From NCBI RefSeq assembly GCF_003314975.1, contig NZ_QNRF01000012.1:1-64000 (forward strand): a stretch of DNA of 64,000 nt, written 5' to 3'. The DNA is from Marinomonas aquiplantarum. Lineage in GTDB: Bacteria; Pseudomonadota; Gammaproteobacteria; Pseudomonadales; Marinomonadaceae. The notes beneath the pieces were generated by a model. It ran no database searches. It had not been told where the DNA came from and was given only the letters and a program-made list of their open reading frames with translations. The position numbers and the translations under genes are program-made. Below, in pieces: positions 16,663 to 24,334 of this stretch. Every line of letters begins with the position of its first letter. Position 1 is the stretch's first letter.

Positions 16663-17301
16663 TTACTTCCCTGAAGTCCAATTTGACTGTAAACGATCGA
16701 GTTCAGCTTTAATCTGTTGTTTTACAGATTCAATATCTTGACTTGCATCGATAATGGACACTCGCTTGGGTTCTGCCTCGGCACGCTCTAGAAAACCTTG
16801 TCTCACTTTCTCGTGGAAATTAAACGATTCTTTATCTAATCTATCTTGCTGCTGACGTTGCACCACTCGCTGCTGACCAATTTCCACAGAAACATCTAAC
16901 AGCAAAGTCGCATCAGGCTGACAATCAGAGACAACCCATTGAGCCAATTGATCGATGATGGCAAAGGATCCACCTCGAGCATTTCCTTGGTAAACATAAG
17001 ATGAGTCCAAGAAACGATCACTGATCACCCAAATGCCCTGATCAAGCGCTGGCCGAATTTTTTCCGCAATATGTTGAGCCCGTGCCGCAAAGACCAGCAG
17101 TAACTCTGCCATATCACTGACAGATTCCTCTCTTGCTTGCAAAATTAAATTACGGATATCTTCTGCTAAAGGCGTCCCACCAGGCTCACGCGTCATAAGG
17201 TATGGTATAGAATGCGCATCAAGCCATTGCTTAATTGATTCGATGGCAGTTGACTTGCCGCTGCCTTCGCCACCCTCAAGGGTAATAAATTTTCCTTTCA
17301 T
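16663..17301 (-). CDS. tmk: thymidylate kinase
   Basis: Phosphorylates dTMP to dTDP for DNA synthesis. P-loop EGGEGSGKSTAIES, the DR motif in DRFLDSSYVYQGNARG and the LID segment around RQQQDRLDKE are all present. I start at ATG 17301 (MKGKFITLEG), with AAGGTG six bases upstream, instead of the GTG three codons earlier; this gives 212 residues, the normal size. It lies between mltG and holB with spacing of 12 and 2 bp. Confidence 0.94.
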   Translation of the reverse strand: MKGKFITLEGGEGSGKSTAIESIKQWLDAHSIPYLMTREPGGTPLAEDIRNLILQAREESVSDMAELLLVFAARAQHIAEKIRPALDQGIWVISDRFLDSSYVYQGNARGGSFAIIDQLAQWVVSDCQPDATLLLDVSVEIGQQRVVQRQQQDRLDKESFNFHEKVRQGFLERAEAEPKRVSIIDASQDIESVKQQIKAELDRLQSNWTSGK

Positions 17302-17313
17302 GGCATTCACCTT

Positions 17314-18345
17314 CTACTGCGTGATTTCGGGCGTGGAGCGATAATCATCGCGACGCTTATACTGATATTTTCTAACGGCCCGATTATGCTCTTTTAAGGT
17401 ATTAGAAAAGGCATGCGAACCATCCCCTTTAGCGACAAAGTAAAGTGCCTTGGTTTGGCCCGGGTTCAGTGCGGCCGCTATGGCTTCACGTCCAACATTG
17501 GCAATGGGCGTCGGCGGCAAACCATAAACACGATAGGTATTGTAAGGCGATTTTGACTGTAACCCTTTGCGTGTCAAATTGCCTGTAAATTCATCGCCTA
17601 AACCATAAATCACAGTTGGATCAGTTTGTAATCGCATACGTTTTTGTAAACGGCTGATGAAGACTCTAGCGATCAAAGGACGCTCTGCCGGTACGGCCGT
17701 TTCCTTTTCAATTATGGATGCCATAATCAAAGCCTCATAAGAGGTTTTATAAGGTACCCCCTCCGCCTTGTTCTGCCATAGTACGTCTAACGTATTCACT
17801 AACAAACCGTTCGCATGCTTTAAAATACTCACATCCGTGTCACCATCGTGATATCGATAGGTATTAGCAAAGAAACGACCTTCTGGATGAGCAACTTTAA
17901 GCGCCAATTTTTCGGCGATTTCTTCGTCTGATAAACCCAGCAAAGTCATTTTGATATTGCCTTTGGCTTTCATTGCCAATAGATAATCCCGCGTCGTTTT
18001 ACCTTCTAACAGGGTGATATCGTAAGATATGGATTCGCCTGAATCGAATAAAGACATTACCTGTATTAAATTCATACTGGGATCAAGCGCATACTTCCCC
18101 ACTTTAGGTACCCAAGCTGGTTTTAACTTGGCCACAACACGAGTTAGATAAGGCTGTTCAATGAGACCGTCTGAATGCAAGCGGTGCCCCAAACTGTAAG
18201 CACTGTCACCTTTTACGACCTCAAACGTAGTGGGTCCAGATAAGGCGATTGGGGAGGTTACCTGTATATAAAGATAGCCAGCACATAAGGCCAACAAGGT
18301 AATTATGAGAAACACTGCTCGGTAGAACCATTTAATGTATGCCAT
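17314..18345 (-). CDS. mltG: endolytic murein transglycosylase MltG
   Basis: Inner-membrane lytic transglycosylase that cuts nascent glycan strands and helps terminate peptidoglycan polymerisation. The 343 residues start with one membrane anchor (VFLIITLLALCAGYLYIQV), followed by a LysM-like stretch and the YceG domain. The catalytic Glu is in ASIIEKETAVPAERP, followed by LQTDPTVIYGLG and YGLPPTPIANVGREAI, both family signatures. It overlaps pabC by 14 bp, which suggests translational coupling. Confidence 0.94.
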   Translation of the reverse strand: MAYIKWFYRAVFLIITLLALCAGYLYIQVTSPIALSGPTTFEVVKGDSAYSLGHRLHSDGLIEQPYLTRVVAKLKPAWVPKVGKYALDPSMNLIQVMSLFDSGESISYDITLLEGKTTRDYLLAMKAKGNIKMTLLGLSDEEIAEKLALKVAHPEGRFFANTYRYHDGDTDVSILKHANGLLVNTLDVLWQNKAEGVPYKTSYEALIMASIIEKETAVPAERPLIARVFISRLQKRMRLQTDPTVIYGLGDEFTGNLTRKGLQSKSPYNTYRVYGLPPTPIANVGREAIAAALNPGQTKALYFVAKGDGSHAFSNTLKEHNRAVRKYQYKRRDDYRSTPEITQ

Positions 18346-19159
18346 GCATTTCCTTAGCTTGCATCAAAGATTGTAATTTTTTAGTCTTCGGACCGATCGC
18401 AAAGGTTTGACGATCAATCCGAACAACAGGAACGATTTTCATTAAACTGTTCGCCATAAACACTTCATCCGCTGCCAGCAAGTGGTTCGCGGTGAAGCTC
18501 TCTATCAAGGTCGTTTGTGTTGCCATTTCAGCCAGGATTGCCTGTCTGTATGTCCCTTCCACTCCAGCATGATCTAAAGCAGGGGTACATAGACAACCAC
18601 CTTTAAACCAAAAGACATTGCTCTGTATGCCTTCGATAACATTACCCTGAGAATCCAACATGATGGCTTCAAAATCATTAAGCGCCAAATGTTGTTTGGC
18701 GATCACATGCTCAAGTCGATTGAGGTGTTTAATGCCAGCTAAATACGGATTCGCATTAACGGGTATAGGCGACAGCGACACCCCAACCCCTTGACGGCTT
18801 TCAGCTTGATAGTCAGGAAACGGTAAAATACCGATTATGATGGTGTGCGTTACCGTTTGGGGCGGCTGATAACCTCGTCCACCCTGTCCACGAGTCACTA
18901 TTATTTTCACAACAGCATCGCTATCAAGGTAATCAGGCAAAATGGTATGTAAAAAATAAGATAACTGTTCTTTTTGCTCAGCATCAAAGGGCATTAAGAG
19001 CTTTTCTAGGCCTTTGTACAAGCGAGCTAAATGAGAGGATAAACGTATGAAGCCATTTTGATTAGCATGCATGGTTTCAAACACACCGTCACCATAGGCT
19101 AATCCACGATCAGCAGGTGCAATTGAAGTGTCTAATGTATAATTAACAAACCAAGTCAT
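18332..19159 (-). CDS. pabC: aminodeoxychorismate lyase
   Basis: PLP enzyme of the branched-chain aminotransferase fold that releases p-aminobenzoate for folate synthesis. Features seen: DRGLAYGDGVFETM near the N terminus, the PLP Lys in AGIKHLNRLEHV and VIEGIQSNVFWF. I start at ATG 19159 (MTWFVNYTLD), since the upstream TTG has no ribosome site, giving 275 residues. Gene order is unusual: in relatives pabC follows fabF, whereas here it follows a tRNA array by only 47 bp with no visible terminator, so it may be read from the tRNA promoter. Confidence 0.9.
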   Translation of the reverse strand: MTWFVNYTLDTSIAPADRGLAYGDGVFETMHANQNGFIRLSSHLARLYKGLEKLLMPFDAEQKEQLSYFLHTILPDYLDSDAVVKIIVTRGQGGRGYQPPQTVTHTIIIGILPFPDYQAESRQGVGVSLSPIPVNANPYLAGIKHLNRLEHVIAKQHLALNDFEAIMLDSQGNVIEGIQSNVFWFKGGCLCTPALDHAGVEGTYRQAILAEMATQTTLIESFTANHLLAADEVFMANSLMKIVPVVRIDRQTFAIGPKTKKLQSLMQAKEMHGIH

Positions 19160-19206
19160 GGCTAATAAGCTCAAATTAAAGTCAGCTATGATAGCGCAAA
19201 AAAGAA

Positions 19207-19282
19207 TGGCGTCCCATAGGGGGTTCGAACCCCTGTTACTGCCGTGAAAGGGCAGTGTCCTAGGCCTCTAGACGAATGGGAC
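19207..19282 (-). tRNA. tRNA-Glu (UUC), copy 1
   Basis: Full cloverleaf on the minus strand: acceptor GTCCCAT paired with ATGGGAC, anticodon loop CTTTCAC (anticodon UUC), T arm GGGGTTCGAACCCC, encoded CCA. It differs from the other four Glu copies by a compensated pair in the anticodon stem (ACTGCC/GGCAGT instead of ACCGCC/GGCGGT). It is the last tRNA before pabC. Confidence 0.97.
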
Positions 19283-19293
19283 ATATTTTGAAA

Positions 19294-19368
19294 TGGAGCG
19301 GGAAACGAGGCTCGAACTCGCGACCCCAACCTTGGCAAGGTTGTGCTCTACCACTGAGCTATTCCCGC
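19294..19368 (-). tRNA. tRNA-Gly (GCC), copy 1
   Basis: Minus-strand cloverleaf GCGGGAATAGCTCAGTGG with anticodon loop TTGCCAA (GCC), T loop GTTCGAGC and encoded CCA. Confidence 0.97.
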
Positions 19369-19423
19369 AATACTATTTAATTGTGACCGCCCTGCTATCA
19401 ATCAGCAAAGTGGTTAAAATTAG

Positions 19424-19499
19424 TGGCGTCCCATAGGGGGTTCGAACCCCTGTTACCGCCGTGAAAGGGCGGTGTCCTAGGCCTCTAGACGAATGGGAC
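19424..19499 (-). tRNA. tRNA-Glu (UUC), copy 2
   Basis: Same sequence as copies 3-5: anticodon loop CTTTCAC between CCGCC and GGCGG, encoded CCA. Confidence 0.97.
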
Positions 19500-19568
19500 A
19501 CAGTCTAAACACTCTCATTTTATAATTTGCTATCAATTACAAGTCATGACACCAAATCTAAATAAGAA

Positions 19569-19644
19569 TGGCGTCCCATAGGGGGTTCGAACCCCTGTTA
19601 CCGCCGTGAAAGGGCGGTGTCCTAGGCCTCTAGACGAATGGGAC
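19569..19644 (-). tRNA. tRNA-Glu (UUC), copy 3
   Basis: Identical in sequence to copies 2, 4 and 5. It begins the first of two tandem 237-bp Glu-Gly repeat units. Confidence 0.97.
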
Positions 19645-19672
19645 ACAATACACTTTTACGAAAGTGCGAAAC

Positions 19673-19747
19673 TGGAGCGGGAAACGAGGCTCGAACTCGC
19701 GACCCCAACCTTGGCAAGGTTGTGCTCTACCACTGAGCTATTCCCGC
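19673..19747 (-). tRNA. tRNA-Gly (GCC), copy 2
   Basis: Identical to copy 1 with encoded CCA. The 28-bp spacer to Glu copy 3 is repeated exactly between Glu copy 4 and Gly copy 3. Confidence 0.97.
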
Positions 19748-19805
19748 AAAACTCTATTTTCTTCTATCACCACCCTGCTCTCGCAAGCAACATGGTTAAA
19801 ATTAG

Positions 19806-19881
19806 TGGCGTCCCATAGGGGGTTCGAACCCCTGTTACCGCCGTGAAAGGGCGGTGTCCTAGGCCTCTAGACGAATGGGAC
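19806..19881 (-). tRNA. tRNA-Glu (UUC), copy 4
   Basis: Identical to copies 2, 3 and 5 and lies exactly 237 bp from copy 3. Confidence 0.97.
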
Positions 19882-19909
19882 ACAATACACTTTTACGAAA
19901 GTGCGAAAC

Positions 19910-19984
19910 TGGAGCGGGAAACGAGGCTCGAACTCGCGACCCCAACCTTGGCAAGGTTGTGCTCTACCACTGAGCTATTCCCGC
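19910..19984 (-). tRNA. tRNA-Gly (GCC), copy 3
   Basis: Identical to copies 1 and 2 and lies exactly 237 bp from copy 2. Confidence 0.97.
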
Positions 19985-20042
19985 AAAAAAACTTATCACC
20001 CACTACTTTTACCGTTAGACTATGTTGCAATCAATTTAAGAT

Positions 20043-20118
20043 TGGCGTCCCATAGGGGGTTCGAACCCCTGTTACCGCCGTGAAAGGGCGGTGTCCTAGG
20101 CCTCTAGACGAATGGGAC
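20043..20118 (-). tRNA. tRNA-Glu (UUC), copy 5
   Basis: First gene of the array in the direction of transcription and closest to the promoter at 20141-20179. Same sequence as copies 2-4. Confidence 0.97.
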
Positions 20119-20140
20119 TAAAACATAATCTTGCTGTGTG

Positions 20141-20179
20141 AGCGGGTGCGTATATTACTGTTACTAATCTTAAAATCAA
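20141..20179 (-). promoter_or_regulatory. promoter of the tRNA array
   Basis: On the minus strand, TTGATT (complement of 20174-20179) and TAATAT (complement of 20152-20157) are 16 bp apart. A GC-rich discriminator (CGCACCCGC) follows, typical of stable-RNA promoters under stringent control. It lies 23-61 bp before the first tRNA. Confidence 0.55.
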
Positions 20180-20248
20180 CAGTTTTTTTCATTAATTTAA
20201 GCGACTTAGAGAAAAACCTCTTTCTAAATCAATATTAACGGAGCTCTT

Positions 20249-20818
20249 ATGCGAAACAAATCCATCATTCTCGCCCTATCCATATCAACACTACTTTTAG
20301 CTGGCTGTTCAACAACGCACTATATTAGTGTTGAACCTAAAGCCGCTGTCGAGAACACCAACCTAACAAATGAGCGAGTCATTAAGGTCTCTACTAGTAC
20401 AAAAATAACCAATAGCATTGGCTCTATTAAAACTGGTCTAAATGAACGTGCTGACATTTATACAACAAATGACGTAAAAGAAAGTGTAAGAGAGAGTGTC
20501 GTTACCGGTTTACGTCAACTCGGCTTTACCCCAGACCAAGGCGTTTTGCCTGCAGCCGATTTACAAATCCATATCACTAAAATGAGCTACACAACCAAAG
20601 TTGATGCTCTTAAAACCGTGGCGACAATGGATTTTGAACTTAATGTCGTATTAGCTGCTAAAGGCCAAACCTACAAAGCCAACTTCGGCTCTCAGAAAGT
20701 TCGTGAGTATGGCACCATGCCTTATCAATCCAGTATCCAAGAAGATATGAATGAGCTGGCGAGCCAAACCGTTACTCGTTTGTTAGCCGATCCGAACATT
20801 ATTAGCCTATTAAAATGA
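20249..20818 (+). CDS. YajG-like outer-membrane lipoprotein
   Basis: 189 residues with a lipoprotein signal ending LLLAGC (Cys20), so it should be lipid-anchored. The rest resembles the YajG family: YISVEPKAAV, NSIGSIKTGLNERADIYT, VKESVRESVVTGLRQLGF and a hydrophilic C-terminal part. The residue after Cys20 is Ser, which favours outer-membrane sorting. E. coli YajG has no firm function. SD CGGAGC lies seven bases before the ATG. It is divergent from the tRNA array and convergent with msrB. Confidence 0.8.
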   Translation: MRNKSIILALSISTLLLAGCSTTHYISVEPKAAVENTNLTNERVIKVSTSTKITNSIGSIKTGLNERADIYTTNDVKESVRESVVTGLRQLGFTPDQGVLPAADLQIHITKMSYTTKVDALKTVATMDFELNVVLAAKGQTYKANFGSQKVREYGTMPYQSSIQEDMNELASQTVTRLLADPNIISLLK

Positions 20819-20876
20819 ATAAAAAAAGGACAAGTCAGTCGACTTGCCCTATTCCATTCAAACCGCCATCAATACG

Positions 20877-21287
20877 TCATTCCTTATCTTTAAAAGACAA
20901 AGACGCGGAATTAACACAATAACGTAGTCCGGTCGGCTGCGGACCATCTTCAAAGACATGCCCCAAGTGTGCATCACACTGACGACAAATAATCTCAGTA
21001 CGCTGCATCATCCAAGAAACATCTGTCTTTTCTTCAATGTTCGACATATTAGCATCATAAAAACTTGGCCAACCGGAACCAGAGTCATATTTGGTATCTG
21101 AATGAAACAAAAGCGCGCCACAACAACGACAATGATACTCACCTGGCTCATAAAATTTTTCGTATTTCCCAGTAAACGCTCGCTCTGTGCCTTTTTTACG
21201 TACAATATTAAATACGTCTTCTGGCAACTCTTGCTGCCACTCGTCTTCCGATTTCACAATTTTTTCCTCGTTAACTGACTCAGCCAT
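20877..21287 (-). CDS. msrB: peptide-methionine (R)-S-oxide reductase
   Basis: Repairs oxidised methionine (R epimer) in proteins, using thioredoxin. The catalytic Cys is in RYCVNSASLSF; zinc ligands are CRCCG and ICRQCDAHLGHVF; YDSGSGWPSF completes the signature. The frame extends 28 codons upstream, but the ATG at 21287 (MAESVNEE) has GGGAG nine bases before it and gives a 136-residue enzyme of normal size. This start also keeps it clear of the divergent alaA gene. Confidence 0.93.
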   Translation of the reverse strand: MAESVNEEKIVKSEDEWQQELPEDVFNIVRKKGTERAFTGKYEKFYEPGEYHCRCCGALLFHSDTKYDSGSGWPSFYDANMSNIEEKTDVSWMMQRTEIICRQCDAHLGHVFEDGPQPTGLRYCVNSASLSFKDKE

Positions 21288-21352
21288 CTTGAATGCTCCC
21301 AAGTTAGGTGTAAAGTTACTCATTTCGCCCAGCTTTATGTAAGGACAATTTG

Positions 21353-22567
21353 GTGCAAATTCGTAAATCAAATAAACTCGCCAACATCTGTTATGAAATC
21401 CGTGGACCCGTTCTTAAAGAAGCCATGCGCATGGAAGAAGAAGGTCAACGCATTCTAAAACTTAACATTGGCAATCCCGCGCCATTTGGCTTTGAAGCTC
21501 CGGATGAAATTTTAGTCGACGTCATCCGCAACCTACCCACGTCACAGGGCTACTGTGAATCCAAAGGGCTTTTTTCCGCTCGTAAAGCCGTCATGCAAAA
21601 GTACCAAGCTATGGGCATTAAGTCCGCTGACGTCAATCACGTATGGATGGGGAACGGCGTCAGTGAGTTAATTGTGATGGCCATGCAAGCTCTACTTAAT
21701 GATGGCGATGAAATTTTAATTCCTGCACCGGACTATCCACTATGGACAGCTGCCGCGACGCTGTCTGGCGGCTATGTTAGACACTATATGTGCGACCCAG
21801 GTTCCGGATGGCAGCCTGATATTAATGATATACGTGCGAAAATCTCAAATAAGACCAAAGCCATTGTCATTATTAACCCGAACAATCCTACAGGGGCAGT
21901 GTATGAAAAAAGCCTGATACAGGCTATTGTCGATTTAGCGGATGAACATAATTTACTTATTTTCTCCGATGAAATTTATGACAAGATCCTTTATGACGAG
22001 GCACAACACATACCCACAGCCACATTAACAGAAGGCCGCATTCCTTGTGTCACTTTTGGCGGCTTATCCAAAGTATATCGAACCGCAGGCTTTCGCTCGG
22101 GCTGGATGACCATCACCGGTGATCGCAGCAAGATTTCGGATTACATTGATGGTTTAGACATCCTCAGCTCTATGCGGCTCTGCGCCAACGTCCCAGCACA
22201 ACATGCGGTCCAAACGGCTCTTGGCGGCTATCAGAGCATCAATGAACTGATTGTTCCGGGAGGCCGATTATATGAGCAACGTCAGGTAGCCTTTGATGTG
22301 CTAGATTCAATTCCAGGTGTTAATTGCCATAAACCTCAAGGGGCAATGTATCTGTTCCCACAGCTAGACCCTAAGGTCTACCAGATACAAAACGACATGG
22401 ATTTAGTTCTGCAGTTTTTGCAAGAAGAAAAAGTACTCATCGTTCAAGGCACAGGCTTTAATTGGCCAACCCCAGATCATGTGCGCTTTGTCTTCCTGCC
22501 TCATATAGAAGAACTCACTCCCGCTATGGAGCGATTCGCCGCTTTCTTGCATAGATTGAGACGCTAA
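21353..22567 (+). CDS. alaA: alanine-synthesising aminotransferase AlaA
   Basis: PLP-dependent glutamate-pyruvate aminotransferase. It is very close to E. coli AlaA from the N terminus (IRKSNKLANICYEIRGPVLK, LKLNIGNPAPFGFEAPDEI) through IINPNNPTGAVYEK, FSDEIYDKILYD and the PLP Lys in GGLSKVYRTAGFRSGW. I start at GTG 21353, which has AAGGA seven bases upstream, instead of the TTG one codon earlier; 404 residues. It is divergent from msrB and followed by htpX on the same strand, which has its own promoter. Confidence 0.94.
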   Translation: MQIRKSNKLANICYEIRGPVLKEAMRMEEEGQRILKLNIGNPAPFGFEAPDEILVDVIRNLPTSQGYCESKGLFSARKAVMQKYQAMGIKSADVNHVWMGNGVSELIVMAMQALLNDGDEILIPAPDYPLWTAAATLSGGYVRHYMCDPGSGWQPDINDIRAKISNKTKAIVIINPNNPTGAVYEKSLIQAIVDLADEHNLLIFSDEIYDKILYDEAQHIPTATLTEGRIPCVTFGGLSKVYRTAGFRSGWMTITGDRSKISDYIDGLDILSSMRLCANVPAQHAVQTALGGYQSINELIVPGGRLYEQRQVAFDVLDSIPGVNCHKPQGAMYLFPQLDPKVYQIQNDMDLVLQFLQEEKVLIVQGTGFNWPTPDHVRFVFLPHIEELTPAMERFAAFLHRLRR

Positions 22568-22584
22568 AATCCTTAATTTGGCAT

Positions 22585-22613
22585 CTTGAAATAATCCCTT
22601 AAAACCCTACTAT
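22585..22613 (+). promoter_or_regulatory. sigma-32-like heat-shock promoter for htpX
   Basis: CTTGAA (22585-22590), a 14-bp spacer and CCCTACTAT (22605-22613) resemble the heat-shock sigma factor consensus (CTTGAA, N13-15, CCCCATTTA). E. coli htpX is known to be heat inducible, which makes this reading plausible. A sigma-70 reading (TTGAAA, 19 bp, TATGCT) overlaps it. Confidence 0.55.
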
Positions 22614-22643
22614 GCTCCTTACCAGTCTTTCTAGGAGCATAGT
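22609..22643 (+). promoter_or_regulatory. perfect 11-bp inverted repeat covering the htpX ribosome site
   Basis: ACTATGCTCCT (22609-22619) and AGGAGCATAGT (22633-22643) pair perfectly around 13 bases. The right arm contains the htpX Shine-Dalgarno AGGAG, nine bases before the ATG. If the left arm is transcribed, the hairpin would hide the ribosome site; if transcription starts near 22620, it is a DNA dyad instead. Confidence 0.6.
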
Positions 22644-22646
22644 AAA

Positions 22647-23525
22647 ATGCGTATCATTCTTTTCCTTTTAACAAACCTTGCTGTCATGGTCGTGGCAGGC
22701 ATAGTGTTAAGCTTATTAGGTGTTAACGGCTATATGACCAGCAATGGCCTGAACTTTAGCAATTTGCTGATTTTCTGCGCCGTATTCGGTTTTGCCGGAA
22801 GCCTTATCTCGTTGCTTTTGTCTAAATTCATGGCTAAGCGTGGATCAGGTGCAGTAGTTATCGAACAACCACGCAACCATAAAGAGGTCTGGCTGTTAGA
22901 TACCGTCAAGGAGCTGTCTGATAACGCCGGCATCCGCATGCCAGAAGTCGCCGTCTTCCCATCTCATGATGCCAACGCTTTTACGACAGGTTGGAATAAA
23001 AACGATGCTTTAGTTGCTGTTTCTAGCGGCATGCTAGACCGCTTTCCGCCAGATGAAATTAAAGCCGTACTCGGTCATGAGATTGGCCACGTGGCGAACG
23101 GCGATATGGTCACGCTTTCTCTAATACAGGGCGTGGTAAATACGTTTGTCATGTTCTTTGCCCGCATTGCCGCCTACGCAGTTGATCAGTTTCTTCGCAA
23201 AGACGACAACGAAGGTTCGGTTGGTTGGGGGTACTACATTACAACTTTCGTTTTTGAGATTTTATTTGGCATCTTGGCTTCCATGATCGTAATGTGGTTT
23301 TCACGTTTTCGTGAGTTCCGTGCCGATGAAGCTGGAGCAAAACTTGCTGGCAAAGGCGCTATGATCGCGGCCTTAGCACGTTTACAGCAGGAACACGAAG
23401 AAACCCACATGCCAGACTCTATGATGGCTTTTGGCATCCGCCAAGGCAAGAGACCGACGCTAGGTGAACTGTTTTCAAGCCATCCTCCAATTCGGGATCG
23501 AATTGACGCATTACAAAAACTTTAA
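22647..23525 (+). CDS. htpX: membrane zinc metalloprotease HtpX
   Basis: Inner-membrane protease of the M48 family that degrades misfolded membrane proteins alongside FtsH. The 292 residues equal the usual length. Two N-terminal membrane segments ([20 protein letters not shown] and [18 protein letters not shown]) precede the zinc motif [13 protein letters not shown], with the third ligand Glu in [14 protein letters not shown], and the ending [13 protein letters not shown]. Its expression likely responds to envelope or heat stress, as the upstream heat-shock-like promoter suggests. A strong terminator follows. Confidence 0.95.
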   Translation: MRIILFLLTNLAVMVVAGIVLSLLGVNGYMTSNGLNFSNLLIFCAVFGFAGSLISLLLSKFMAKRGSGAVVIEQPRNHKEVWLLDTVKELSDNAGIRMPEVAVFPSHDANAFTTGWNKNDALVAVSSGMLDRFPPDEIKAVLGHEIGHVANGDMVTLSLIQGVVNTFVMFFARIAAYAVDQFLRKDDNEGSVGWGYYITTFVFEILFGILASMIVMWFSRFREFRADEAGAKLAGKGAMIAALARLQQEHEETHMPDSMMAFGIRQGKRPTLGELFSSHPPIRDRIDALQKL

Positions 23526-23543
23526 CCCTCATAGCACAAAGAC

Positions 23544-23577
23544 AAAAATGCCAGCAAAATTGCTGGCATTTTTTTGT
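23544..23577 (+). terminator. terminator after htpX
   Basis: AAATGCCAGCAA and TTGCTGGCATTT pair around a short centre and run into seven T on the plus strand, about 20 bp after the htpX stop. Confidence 0.9.
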
Positions 23578-23599
23578 GATACTGATGGACCTATTGTCG

Positions 23600-24316
23600 T
23601 TATTTTTTCTTTAACGTGTCTAATATATAGGCCATAAGTGGAATTCCGTTCTCCTTAGAGAGGTTAACAAATCGTATACCGTAGACGTAAAAATATTCCG
23701 CCCCCATTCGGGTAAGAAATTCATTATCCACCATATTCGCCTGAACTTGTTCGAGCATCTGAATCTCTTGTGAGCGAATTTCACAATCCAATTTCAGCAG
23801 CTGAGAATAAGGTCCGACTTTGACACTGCACGCCATTTTCATAGTCTGACTGACAGCACCAAAATCTTCTTTTGAAATAAGTTTAGCTCCGCCATAACTT
23901 AAATCGGTGATAATCGCAGAAGAAGCGGCAGGAATCGAAGTCTCGCTATCGTCCCCTTCAATATTACTAATCAGCCGCGTTTCAACTCGAACGGCTTGCC
24001 TTACTTCTGACGCTTCAACATAACTTGGATAGGCAATGTGCAGATGAGCAGCCGGCTCCAGATAACTCTTTGCTACCTTACTGGAAAACGCACACACATG
24101 AGTGCTTAGCATTAATCGTATATTCACAACCTGACTGTCACGAACCAGGATATTTTTACCATTTAATTTTGGACAAGATAGAATCAAAGAAACGCCTGGG
24201 AGATTCCCTAACACTTTCACCATATGACGACCTGGTGGTGAAATAAATTCTAACTGCACACTCGTACCAATGGGCACGTCAAGGTCGCCTAAATCAACCT
24301 GCATTACTCCAGCCAT
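23600..24316 (-). CDS. PilZ-domain protein, YcgR-like
   Basis: 238 residues. The first half (VPIGTSVQLEFISPPGRHMV) resembles the YcgR/PilZN N-terminal domain and the second half is a c-di-GMP-binding PilZ domain with both binding motifs: RQAVR (RxxxR) near residue 106 and DLSYGGAKL (D/NxSxxG) near residue 138. YcgR-type proteins brake the flagellar motor when c-di-GMP is high; some relatives act elsewhere, so the target is inferred. SD AAGG lies six bases before the ATG. No flagellar gene is in the window. Confidence 0.85.
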   Translation of the reverse strand: MAGVMQVDLGDLDVPIGTSVQLEFISPPGRHMVKVLGNLPGVSLILSCPKLNGKNILVRDSQVVNIRLMLSTHVCAFSSKVAKSYLEPAAHLHIAYPSYVEASEVRQAVRVETRLISNIEGDDSETSIPAASSAIITDLSYGGAKLISKEDFGAVSQTMKMACSVKVGPYSQLLKLDCEIRSQEIQMLEQVQANMVDNEFLTRMGAEYFYVYGIRFVNLSKENGIPLMAYILDTLKKK

Positions 24317-24334
24317 GCTTTACCTTAGTATTTT

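Larger units (their letters stand above)
19569..19984 (-). repeat. tandem duplication of a tRNA-Glu/tRNA-Gly unit (237-bp period)
   Basis: 19569-19747 and 19806-19984 are the same sequence, including the spacer between the Glu and Gly genes. Homology continues into the spacer before the unit (a shared GGTTAAAATTAGTGGCG stretch also seen near 19412). This indicates recent copy-number expansion by unequal recombination. Confidence 0.9.

Noticed and set aside
19606..20083. Four open frames of 60-70 codons on the plus strand reading [12 protein letters not shown] and similar
   Set aside because: They are antisense to the tRNA-Glu/Gly array and arise from tRNA sequence; such frames are a well-known source of false protein annotations.
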